Shown piece by piece: positions 6,855 through 13,989 of a stretch of DNA of 21,803 nt; positions within the stretch are counted from its first letter, which is position 1; the number at the start of each line of letters is the position of its first letter. A program made the translations under genes and the position numbers. This DNA is from Candidatus Omnitrophota bacterium (GTDB taxonomy: Bacteria; Omnitrophota; Gorgyraeia; Duberdicusellales; 4484-171): NCBI GenBank assembly GCA_003644405.1, contig QNCE01000007.1, positions 1 to 21,803 of the forward strand. The letters run 5' to 3'. Below the pieces are notes generated by a model. That model was not told the DNA's origin. It did no database searches and saw nothing but the letters and a program-made list of their open reading frames with translations.

Positions 6855-7127
6855 TTAAATTTTTTTTGCCTTTTCTAAAATATTAACCAAACAAATTTTT
6901 CTATCCTCATTTATACCATAAAATGCTCGCAGAGATTTCTGTTTCCGAACAACAATCCCTCTACTTTCCAAAAGGAGAAGATGCTTAGAGGTACTTTTAT
7001 AGGAAAGTCTTATCTTTTGAGAAATTTTTTCTAAAGGAAGCTCTTTCTTTCTAAGCAAAAGCTCTATAATCTCTAAGCGCTTAGGATTACTTAAAGCTTT
7101 AAATAGATGGACTACTTCCTTCTTCAT
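6855..7127 (-). CDS. ArsR-family winged-helix regulator
   Basis: A 90-residue protein with a winged helix-turn-helix of the ArsR type. HLFKALSNPKRLEIIELLL is the characteristic first helix pair, LSYKSTSKHLLLLESRGIV the recognition helix, and VVRKQKSLRAFYGI the wing. No ArsR metal-binding ELCVCDL-type cysteine cluster is present; the only Cys is near the C-terminus, so a metal signal is not indicated. It is the first gene of the operon with pyrK, pyrD and pyrF, directly behind a strong promoter, so it may regulate this operon and itself. The Shine-Dalgarno AAGGAG is very close to the ATG (7125-7127). Confidence 0.8.
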   Translation of the reverse strand: MKKEVVHLFKALSNPKRLEIIELLLRKKELPLEKISQKIRLSYKSTSKHLLLLESRGIVVRKQKSLRAFYGINEDRKICLVNILEKAKKI

Positions 7128-7150
7128 TCTCCTTTTCGTGCGAATATAAG

Positions 7151-7179
7151 AATATACTATAACTAATTTAAACTGTCAA
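7151..7179 (-). promoter_or_regulatory. Sigma70 promoter of the arsR-pyr operon
   Basis: On the minus strand a perfect TTGACA (7174-7179) is followed by a 17-bp spacer and TATATT (7151-7156). The start codon of the ArsR-type gene is 24 bases after the -10 box. It lies immediately beyond the stop of the decayed pabBC gene (7184-7186) and is the clearest promoter on the minus strand. It therefore marks the boundary between the ATPase/T2SS operon and the pyr operon. An AT-rich stretch between the boxes could hold an operator, but I see no convincing dyad. Confidence 0.75.
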
Positions 7180-7183
7180 CAAC

Positions 7184-7618
7184 TTAACTTTGTAAAGAAA
7201 GAACGTTAAAAACCTCCTCAGAAAGAGCAAAACAATCCACTTCCATAAGTGCTCTTACAGAGTTTCCCACAAATACTTTCTCTGCCCCTAAAAGGTCATT
7301 CAAGGAAATAACCTTTTCTTTAACTTTTTTTCCTTAATTAATTTTTCTCTCAGGATTCCTGGAAGAAGACACACTCTATAGAAGGAGTAAATAAATCTGC
7401 TTTCTTAAGTAAGAAAATATTAATAATTGCTCCTTCACAAACTTGATTGTAGCGATTTAGAAAAGGAGTAAAGGTAATTATATCTTCAACAGGAAAAAAA
7501 TAGACTTGTTATTCTCATCATCAAACTGAACACTCTCTAAAAACACAAAAGGAAAGTGGAGTTTATCTTTTAAAAAGGTTTTAAATCTTTCTCTGTAAAA
7601 GGAAACATTTACCTCAGC
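7184..7618 (-). pseudogene. Decayed pabB-pabC fusion remnant
   Basis: Two pieces of a para-aminobenzoate synthesis gene survive. The first (7353-7618) begins like the N-terminus of PabB, with FPFVFLESVQFDDENN and KSIFFPVEDII (family pattern: LE..R.D.EN..SYLF..P..II). It then jumps into the middle of PabC, with QVCEGAIINIFL (family EG.ISNIF). The frame is lost near 7368-7371, where TGTGGTCTT-like sequence seems to lack one G; LLPGILREKLIKE continues in another frame. A second shift at the seven-base run at 7325-7331 (one base short) restores the frame for GAEKVFVGNSVRALMEV, the PabC C-terminal pattern, to a TAA. Most of PabB and the pyridoxal-phosphate core of PabC are gone and there is no start codon. 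It is not functional. Confidence 0.7.
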
Positions 7619-7650
7619 TTAGGGAAGGAGAAGTTATATAGTAATAATAC

Positions 7651-8457
7651 CTACTACTTCTGGCAATAAGGACAAAAATAGGTCCCCCTTCATCCAATTA
7701 TTTTTCTCTTTATAGAGCTCTTACATCTCACACAGGGTTGGCCCTCTCTTTGATAAACCTTCAAAAAAGGAACATACTCACCTTCTTTTCCATCAATCTG
7801 ACGGTAGGTATCCACTGAGGAACCTTTTCTCTTTATTGCTTCTTTCAAGATGGAAATAAGACATCCATAAATTCTTCCTAACTCCTCATCAGTGAGACTA
7901 CTTGCTAATCTTTCAGGATGAATCCCTGCGCAAAAAAGGGATTCCTGAGCATAAACATTCCCTATACCCGCCAAAAACGCCTGATCCATAAGAAGGGGCT
8001 TTACCTTCGTTTTTTTTCCTTTAAAAAGCTTTATAAACTCTTCTCTTTTTAGCTGTAATGGTTCAGGACCCATCTCTTTGACAATACCAAGACTATACCA
8101 ATCATTTACTAGCTTTATTTCTCCTAACACTCGTGCATCACAAAAATTAAGCAGTCTCCCATCAGAAAGTTTAAAGATTACCCGAGAGAACTTCTCTTCA
8201 TTTCTGCTTAATATGATCCAACCACTTATTCTCAAGTGAATAACAATAAAGAGAGATTTGTCTAATTTAATAATTAAAACCTTCCCTCTTCTTAAAATCT
8301 CTTTTATAGATTTCCCTTCTATATTGGATTTAAAATTTTGGGGAGTAATTCCTTTTATTATTCTTTTATCCTTAACTATCACCTCCTTTATCTTTCTATT
8401 TACAACTTCATCTTCTAACTGCTTCCTTATTGTTTCTACTTCAGGAAGTTCAGGCAT
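7651..8457 (-). CDS. fpg: Formamidopyrimidine-DNA glycosylase with in-frame TGA
   Basis: A base-excision repair enzyme for oxidised purines. The start is set at 8455-8457, the second of two ATGs, because catalysis needs Pro as the residue after Met (MPELPEVETIR). It also gives a better distance (5 bases) from AAGGAGGT at 8463-8470. Motifs include PELPE, the catalytic Lys region, the H2TH segment FLAGIGNVYAQE, and the zinc-finger start CVRC. A TGA at 7690-7692 stops the frame after KRKIIG. The same frame then reads RGTYFCPYCQKV and ends at TAG (7651-7653). That tail is the canonical zinc-finger end, and the TGA stands where family members have Gly (GRGT). Stopping at the TGA removes two of four zinc ligands. 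The truncated form would span 7690-8457. Confidence 0.85.
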
Positions 8458-8494
8458 CATTCACCTCCTTCTATAGATATATCTTAAGTTATCT

Positions 8495-9060
8495 CTAATT
8501 TCTCCAATAATTCCAACTTACAACTAAAAAGATTAGAGAAACAGAAATACTTAAAAAGATTAACTCTCTAAAGAAAAATTCCCTCTCAATAAGTCTTTCT
8601 TCCAATATCTCAAAGAGAAAAGTCCCTATAAATACACTTATCAAAGAAGGTAATTCTTTTTTGATCCATCTAAATTTAAACTGAGTTCTTTCTCTTCTCT
8701 TATTATCTGAGGAAGGTAAAATATTAAAAACAACAAAAATAGAAAGAAAACCCAAAGTTTAAATATAACCAAGACAACCCCTAAACCGATTAAAAATATA
8801 CCTAGATACATAGGATGTCTCAGTAATTCGCAAGGCCCATCCTCTACAAGTACTTCACCACATTTTGATTTTTCCTCTTTATACCCTCTTGCAGAAATCC
8901 TTAGAGAAAACCCTACAAACACAAAAAATATTCCTAACATATCAGTAAAATAATCGAGAATGCTATTTTTATAAGAAGCGAATACAAATTTTCCTCCCAG
9001 AATAACAATAATAAGCATAACAAAAATAGTAAGTCCCTGATACCGAACTCGTTTCTTCAT
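8495..9060 (-). pseudogene. ICMT-like membrane methyltransferase with frameshift
   Basis: A membrane protein of the isoprenylcysteine carboxyl methyltransferase (ICMT/PEMT-like) family. The first frame (8641-9060) has several hydrophobic helices and the cofactor-binding region GPCELLRHPMYLGIFL (family RHP.Y.G), then REEKELSL. There the frame drifts to a TGA at 8641. The adjacent frame takes over as KKELPSLISVF, plus two more hydrophobic segments, to TAG at 8495. The junction lies in TTTAAATTT (8671-8679), where one missing A would explain the shift; family members normally continue with an FG..Y..Y-like segment and a Pro. Without repair of the frame the C-terminus is lost. The start ATG overlaps the yjbQ stop (ATGA). 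Substrate unknown. Confidence 0.6.
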
Positions 9061-9455
9061 TTTTCTTTTATTAATTTCACGTATACATTCCTCCTTCTGG
9101 GGCCATCAAATTCACAGAAATATATTCCCTGCCAAGTACCCAACACTATCTTGCCTCCTTCAATTATCAGAGAGAGGGAGCTACCTAAAAGGGAACTCTT
9201 TATATGAGAATCAGCGTTGCCCTCAGCATGAGTATAACCCTTTTGATACGGAATAAGCTCCTCTAAATGGTTTATAATATCTCTTCTTACGGAAGGATCC
9301 GCATTTTCATTTATAACTAATCCCGCGGTGGTATGAGGACAAAAAACAATACATACTCCTCTCTCAATTTTTGACGCTCTCACTACCTCCTCAATCTGAG
9401 AGGTTATATCTATAAATTCGCTTCTTTTTTTGGTAGTAATAGGAATAGTAACCAT
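9057..9455 (-). CDS. yjbQ: YjbQ/UPF0047 secondary thiamine-phosphate synthase
   Basis: A 132-residue protein of the YjbQ/UPF0047 family; members show weak thiamine-phosphate synthase activity, but the physiological role is not settled. Diagnostic blocks are CPHTTAGLVINENADPSV, the YTHAEGNADSHIKSSLLG loop with conserved His residues, and LGTWQGIYFCEFDGPR at the C-terminus, all intact. The length is normal. It follows gspM by two bases and overlaps the ICMT-like gene by ATGA, so it is part of the long ATPase/T2SS transcript, though no functional link is obvious. Confidence 0.88.
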   Translation of the reverse strand: MVTIPITTKKRSEFIDITSQIEEVVRASKIERGVCIVFCPHTTAGLVINENADPSVRRDIINHLEELIPYQKGYTHAEGNADSHIKSSLLGSSLSLIIEGGKIVLGTWQGIYFCEFDGPRRRNVYVKLIKEK

Positions 9456-9457
9456 CT

Positions 9458-10015
9458 TTAACGATAAACTAACATTGCTAATACTGTCATTCTACACTGC
9501 AAGACCTCTGAACCAAGGGATTTAGGAGAAAGTGTATACTTCTCTATAGTAAAGAGTTTCGGTGCTGATTCCAAAGAGTAAAAGAAACTAACCAACTGAT
9601 ACATATTTCCCTCACAACGAAGGTTTATTGTATGTTTCTGGAAAAAATCCTTCTCTTCTACTGACCCAGGTCTTATATAGACTAGATATACTCCTGCCTG
9701 CTTAGCAAGTTTCTCTATCTCTTTAAGAAACTGAGTTGTTGCTTTCTCTTTGGACATCTTTTTAGAAAAATAGGAACTATACCTATCCCTTTCTTGGGAG
9801 ATAAACTTTTTAAGAGAAAGCAAATGTAAATCTTTTTTAAGAATTACCTTTTTTTCTTTGATTTGTTTGTCTATGCTCTCTGTCTTTAAAAAGATAGGTT
9901 CAATTATTACAAATTTAAAAATGGTTAGGCCCAGAAAGAAACTAGCAATATAAAAGATTACTTTTTCCCGGGGCGATAGGCGTGTTAAAAATTTTTGAAA
10001 AACATCTAATCTCAT
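9458..10015 (-). CDS. gspM: T2SS inner-membrane protein GspM/PilO-like
   Basis: A 185-residue bitopic membrane protein: a short cytoplasmic N-terminus (SPREKVIFY, typical of GspM), a hydrophobic helix at about 21-42, a coiled-coil-like region (45-95) and a small ferredoxin-like periplasmic domain. It resembles both GspM and PilO; the family is poorly conserved, and the call rests on topology and on following gspL. GspM pairs with GspL to form the inner-membrane platform that positions GspE. The start overlaps the gspL stop (ATGA). Confidence 0.75.
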   Translation of the reverse strand: MRLDVFQKFLTRLSPREKVIFYIASFFLGLTIFKFVIIEPIFLKTESIDKQIKEKKVILKKDLHLLSLKKFISQERDRYSSYFSKKMSKEKATTQFLKEIEKLAKQAGVYLVYIRPGSVEEKDFFQKHTINLRCEGNMYQLVSFFYSLESAPKLFTIEKYTLSPKSLGSEVLQCRMTVLAMLVYR

Positions 10016-11502
10016 TCTTTCCTCTCTCTCAAAACCTTGGCAATCTTGATTACCAACTCAAAATCAGTAACATCTTTCTCATCTTCTTTCCTTTTAGCAG
10101 TGTGCGTAGTTTTAACTTCCTCAAATAAAGATGATTTATTTAATCCCTCTACAAAAGAAATTATCTCACCAAGGTTATCAGCCGTGCCTTTAATAGAGAA
10201 AGTGCCTTGACTATCAAAACCAATTTCTAAAATCTTAACTTTTTTGGGAAGGTAATTGTAAATTTCTCCTAATACTTCTAGAGAGTAGCCTCTTTTAGTT
10301 AAATATCTCCTTAACCATTGAATCTTATTGAATTCACCTTCTACTTTCTCTGCTTCTTTGTGAATTGATTTAAACTTTTCATTCAATCTGTGGAAATAGA
10401 ACATCTTTAGATATAATCTCCCCCCAAAGAAGAGACAGATAAAAATGAAAATTGCCATCACCATTACACCCATTTTAACTATTTCTTTACTCTTCTCTTC
10501 AAAAACTCTTCTTAACTTCACCTCCTCAGGAATCAGATTAAACTGGGTGTCTGAAAAACTTAAACCAGAAGTAATTACATTTAAAAATGAGGTATGCTCA
10601 CTAGCTAAGATTATATCTTTGGCTTGTGAAGATAAAGGTAACTGTTCGGGATAGAAAACAAAATCTACTGGCAAATCTAAGTTGCTATTTAAGTAAGGAA
10701 ATAACTCTTCTTTGACTATCTTCTCCCATCCTAAAATAACTAATCTTACAGGTGTCTTCTCAATACCTTCACTTTTGTAGACCTCCAATGACTTCTTCAT
10801 CTCCTCCTTAAACTTTTCTCGAAAGCGGACTGAATCTGTTTTAAGATGCTGAATTCCTATGGGGATACTCCTTACAAAAATCAAGTTGCCCTGCGAAGAA
10901 ACAGCAAAATCTGTAAATGCTGAATCTATATTAACTGCAATAAAAGGGTACTTTGGTTGTTGATGCCTAAGAGTTTTATAAAAGAACTTTACTATGCTCT
11001 CCGAAGAAAAACATACTTTGTAAGGTTCTATTCCCAATTTTCCTAGTAACTGGTATTGTCTTCTTACCACCTCTCTAGGGACAATAATCAGAAGTACCTT
11101 AGTATAGCTTCTTTGGTATACTCCCAACTTCACGTAATCAATAATTATTTCTTCCCTAGAGTAGGGAGTATGTTTAGTTATCTGAAGGTTCATAATGTCA
11201 TCTATCTCCTTAGGGTCCAAGGAAGGAACTTCAATGTTTTTGGAAATTGCAAGATGAGGAGGAATTGAACAAATAGTATAAAAACTTTCTGCTTTTACCT
11301 TTTCCAGAAAGGAATTAACTATCTCCTTGGAATCTTCTTCAGAAAGAGTCTGGATATCTTTGTTCTCTAAGAAAACTACTTCTTTTTTTCCTCGAAAACC
11401 TTTTATATAAGCTAGTCTCAAATTCCCACTGTTAAACTCTAAGATAAAAACATCCGCTTCTCTAGAAGAAAAAAAACCTTTTTTTCTATTAAACAGATTC
11501 AT
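10012..11502 (-). CDS. gspL: T2SS assembly platform protein GspL (PilM-PilN-like)
   Basis: A 496-residue protein. The N-terminal 330 residues look like the actin-like cytoplasmic domain of GspL/PilM: strands ILEFNSGNLRLAYI at the start, the PHLAISKNIEVP segment, the AVNIDSAFTDFAV phosphate-like strand, and FVRSIPIG. A transmembrane helix lies at about 343-365. A coiled coil (370-398) and a small PilN-like periplasmic domain (FSIKGTADNLGEIISFVEGL) follow. GspL recruits the ATPase GspE to the inner membrane. Overlaps by ATGA with both neighbours, gspK and gspM, imply coupled translation. The full PilM-plus-PilN architecture in one chain is the T2SS pattern rather than the split type IV pilus pattern. 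Confidence 0.82.
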   Translation of the reverse strand: MNLFNRKKGFFSSREADVFILEFNSGNLRLAYIKGFRGKKEVVFLENKDIQTLSEEDSKEIVNSFLEKVKAESFYTICSIPPHLAISKNIEVPSLDPKEIDDIMNLQITKHTPYSREEIIIDYVKLGVYQRSYTKVLLIIVPREVVRRQYQLLGKLGIEPYKVCFSSESIVKFFYKTLRHQQPKYPFIAVNIDSAFTDFAVSSQGNLIFVRSIPIGIQHLKTDSVRFREKFKEEMKKSLEVYKSEGIEKTPVRLVILGWEKIVKEELFPYLNSNLDLPVDFVFYPEQLPLSSQAKDIILASEHTSFLNVITSGLSFSDTQFNLIPEEVKLRRVFEEKSKEIVKMGVMVMAIFIFICLFFGGRLYLKMFYFHRLNEKFKSIHKEAEKVEGEFNKIQWLRRYLTKRGYSLEVLGEIYNYLPKKVKILEIGFDSQGTFSIKGTADNLGEIISFVEGLNKSSLFEEVKTTHTAKRKEDEKDVTDFELVIKIAKVLRERKE

Positions 11503-12563
11503 AACTCTCGCCAGAATAGGATCTTGCCTTTTCTATCAACTACACAAGTAATCTCCTTACCTAAAGGAGAAAACACTAAGGTAGCTCTGCTTCTAATTAA
11601 GAAGGTAGAAGAAGAAGTTGTTAATCGGTGAGTAGAAATAAGATTATTTAACGAATTAATCTCCTCAGCAGATAAATAGTAAACCTTAGTTAACTGAGGA
11701 ACAATTGTCTGAAGCTGAGTAAATACTCTATCATCAGAGGTACCCCATTCTTCATCCTCTCCTTTTCGGTATCTTATAATTTTCTCTACAAGTTTATCTC
11801 TTAACCCTAATGCTTTTAGTATCGGGAAGGTGGCAGTATTAATATTTACCTTACCATCCCCAAATACGGTAAGGTAATCTTTTACCTTATCAAAAAGCTC
11901 CTTACTCATACCTTTAACTAACAAAAGCTCATCTAACACTTGAAAAGGAGAGTCTTTGCAGTGATAGGGTAAATCTAAATTAGTATAGTATAAATCCTCG
12001 GCACTTCCTATAGGAATGGATAGAAAACTATCTTGATCACGCCAATCAACGATAGCAGCTGCAATTTCCTCTGCCTGTATCTCATCCACACCAAAAGCTT
12101 CTAACAACCTCTTTAAGGTTCTTCTATCAACAGTATTTATATTTAACTTACTAGCCTCATCCACTACCCCAAAATAAGTTTTAACTTCTGAGTCTTTATA
12201 ACTTCTTATTTGATAACTAACAGTAAAACTACCATCTCCCAACCTAAAATCTTTAAACACTTGAGGATTATTAGCCCAATCATCTTTTAAACTATCCGAA
12301 GGAGTATTATCTTTCTTTAACTCCATAATTGCTTTCTTTACTCCTGAGGAAGCAAGGGAATGTAGGAGAGTATCATAGGTTAATCTCTTAGCAAGGGTAA
12401 TTCTTGCTCTCATTCCTTGATTTAAGTATAGAACGAATACAGATAAAATTCCTAATACCCACAACGAGAGAATTAGTATAGACCCTTTTTTAACTTCCGA
12501 TGGGTATCTGGATAACCCTCTCAAATTTGAACTCCTTCTCTGAGCTAACAATGATAATTTCAA
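11499..12563 (-). CDS. gspK: T2SS minor pseudopilin GspK
   Basis: A 354-residue minor pseudopilin at the tip of the T2SS pseudopilus. The prepilin signal is KKG followed by SILILSLWVLGIL; GspK proteins lack the Glu+5 common to other pseudopilins, as here. Two helix-hairpin-helix-like blocks typical of GspK are visible, LNINTVDRRTLKRLLEAFGV with AAAIVDWRDQDS, and VNINTATFPILKALG. The leader before the cleavage site is long (about 26 residues) because the start overlaps gspJ by 74 bases; a later start within the leader cannot be ruled out. It overlaps gspL by ATGA. Confidence 0.85.
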   Translation of the reverse strand: MKLSLLAQRRSSNLRGLSRYPSEVKKGSILILSLWVLGILSVFVLYLNQGMRARITLAKRLTYDTLLHSLASSGVKKAIMELKKDNTPSDSLKDDWANNPQVFKDFRLGDGSFTVSYQIRSYKDSEVKTYFGVVDEASKLNINTVDRRTLKRLLEAFGVDEIQAEEIAAAIVDWRDQDSFLSIPIGSAEDLYYTNLDLPYHCKDSPFQVLDELLLVKGMSKELFDKVKDYLTVFGDGKVNINTATFPILKALGLRDKLVEKIIRYRKGEDEEWGTSDDRVFTQLQTIVPQLTKVYYLSAEEINSLNNLISTHRLTTSSSTFLIRSRATLVFSPLGKEITCVVDRKGKILFWREL

Positions 12564-13194
12564 CTCCTACAGCCAGAGGGAAAGTTCCTTTTTGCCAGTT
12601 TTTATACCAAAAGTATTCTTTTCCCTGAGGATCGTAAGAGTAAAATCTGAATTTTAGCAATTTCACATTCTTCAGAAGAACCTCTTCTCTTCCTTTCCCT
12701 GTATAAAGTCCACTTATATCGAACTTTACTACTTTAACTGTTTGTGTTTTTTTATCAAAGAAGTAATTTACTTTCCCTACATTAGCTACTAAATTAGGAT
12801 GAGATAAAGGAGAAATTACTAATGTAGGAAAAGATACACTGTCTTGCTCTCCTAAAAATTCTACTCCCTTATAAGAAAAAGTATTTCTCATATCTTTAGC
12901 AATCTTCTCAAAGAAAATACTAACTTTTTCTTCCAAGATCTCTTCATTTGTCCTTTTCCATACATCTATTCCGTTACTTAAAACTGCATACAAAGCTGCA
13001 CCAATTACTACCATAAGAGCAGTGGTAGAAAGGAGTTCTAGGAGAGTGAAACCTGCCCTCCTCTTGAATAATTTTAATCCTGGTATATTCCCCTTTGATG
13101 AACCAAATAATTTATACTTTTCTGATTCTTTCTCCCTAACTCCCTTAAGATATAAGAAAAAACTACTTTTCCTCACGCTCCTGATAAAGCACAT
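12490..13194 (-). CDS. gspJ: T2SS minor pseudopilin GspJ
   Basis: A 234-residue protein with a prepilin cleavage site RRAG-FTLLELLSTTALMVVIG and a soluble domain ending in strands that match the GspJ type (LLKNVKLLKFRFYSY and a final VVGVEI-like strand). With the ATG at 13192-13194 the leader is about 48 residues, far longer than the usual 5-20. No ATG, GTG or TTG occurs in frame closer to the cleavage site except a GTG at 13174-13176, so the start is uncertain. It overlaps gspI by 32 bases and gspK by 74. GspJ forms the tip complex with GspI and GspK. Confidence 0.72.
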   Translation of the reverse strand: MCFIRSVRKSSFFLYLKGVREKESEKYKLFGSSKGNIPGLKLFKRRAGFTLLELLSTTALMVVIGAALYAVLSNGIDVWKRTNEEILEEKVSIFFEKIAKDMRNTFSYKGVEFLGEQDSVSFPTLVISPLSHPNLVANVGKVNYFFDKKTQTVKVVKFDISGLYTGKGREEVLLKNVKLLKFRFYSYDPQGKEYFWYKNWQKGTFPLAVGVEIIIVSSEKEFKFERVIQIPIGS

Positions 13195-13558
13195 AAAAAG
13201 TTTTTTTTACATTTACTTTTTTATCTGCTTGTTTCCAACTTACACTCAAATTAACCTCGTAAAGATTGTTCTTTTTAATTCCTTCCACAAGATTGTAAGA
13301 AAGTTGATAGAAGAATTTACGATTCCCTAACACTACATAGTCTCCTCCTTGCAGAGGCAAAATTCCTTTATGAGAGATACTATCCTCAACCATCCACGCT
13401 TCTTTCTCTAACCAATCTTTTACTCCTAAATAATTCTGAGAGGAGTTGTAAATCTCTAAAGAAGTAAGCATTCCTCAGTAAATTATAAAGACTCCTAAAG
13501 AAAGGACAACCACTGTAGCAAGAACTTCTACAAAAGTAAACGCCCTTCCTTTAACCAT
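13163..13558 (-). CDS. gspI: T2SS minor pseudopilin GspI-like, in-frame TGA
   Basis: Reading from ATG at 13556-13558 gives a prepilin-like N-terminus: MVKGRAFTFVEVLATVVVLS, with Glu at +5 of the F-T-F-V-E motif, followed by a hydrophobic stretch. Codon 28 is TGA (13475-13477), immediately followed by GGA ATG and the rest of the domain, GMLTSLEIYNSSQNYL, in the same frame to TAG at 13163-13165. The size (about 131 codons) and the order G, I, J, K identify it as the I component. Translation restarting at the internal ATG (13469-13471) would give a 102-residue protein without signal or membrane helix, which could not join the pseudopilus. The residue that the TGA replaces cannot be told from sequence alone. 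Confidence 0.72.
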
Positions 13559-13593
13559 TACAGCCTACATGTATTAATTAAAATTTAACAAAA

Positions 13594-13989
13594 TTACTCC
13601 CAATTAGTAATGTCATCCCCACTTTCTACGCCATCTCTTCCTAAGGAATACAAATCATAGTCAGGATTATGTTTACCAGGTGAGATATACTTATATTCCC
13701 TTCCCCAGGGGTCAATAGGCTTTTTTTCTAAGTAAGGACCATTCCAGTTAACTGCCGAGGGTGGTTTACTTAGGAGAGCTTTTAAACCCTCTTGAGTGGT
13801 AGGAAAAGCCCCATTATCTAACTCATAGAGCTTTAAGGCAGTGGCAATATTCACGTTGATATCTGCTTTAGCAGCAGCAATTCTAGCCTGCTCACTCCTC
13901 CCGGTGAGACGGGGGAATACCATAGCTACTAGAGCGCCAATAATTATCACTACTAACATAAGCTCAATAAGAGTGAAACCTTCCCTCAT
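13594..13989 (-). CDS. gspG: T2SS major pseudopilin GspG
   Basis: A 131-residue major pseudopilin forming the T2SS piston fibre. A four-residue leader precedes the cleavage site: MREG-FTLIELMLVVIIIGALV, with Glu+5. The rest is textbook GspG: ARIAAAKADI helix, the GAFPTTQEGLKAL loop, PPSAVNWNGPYL, DPWGREYKY, and the C-terminal calcium-binding loop DYDLYSLGRDGVESGDDITNW. The presence of the calcium loop separates it from type IV pilins and fixes the operon as T2SS. It overlaps the PilZ gene by ATGA. Confidence 0.95.
   Translation of the reverse strand: MREGFTLIELMLVVIIIGALVAMVFPRLTGRSEQARIAAAKADINVNIATALKLYELDNGAFPTTQEGLKALLSKPPSAVNWNGPYLEKKPIDPWGREYKYISPGKHNPDYDLYSLGRDGVESGDDITNWE

Noticed and set aside
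2301..13558. Genome-wide use of genetic code 25 (UGA = Gly) or code 4 (UGA = Trp)
   Set aside because: Not accepted as a call: only three internal TGAs in about 21 kb, none in the large conserved genes, and TGA clearly ends six genes in ATGA overlaps. Kept as a hypothesis only.
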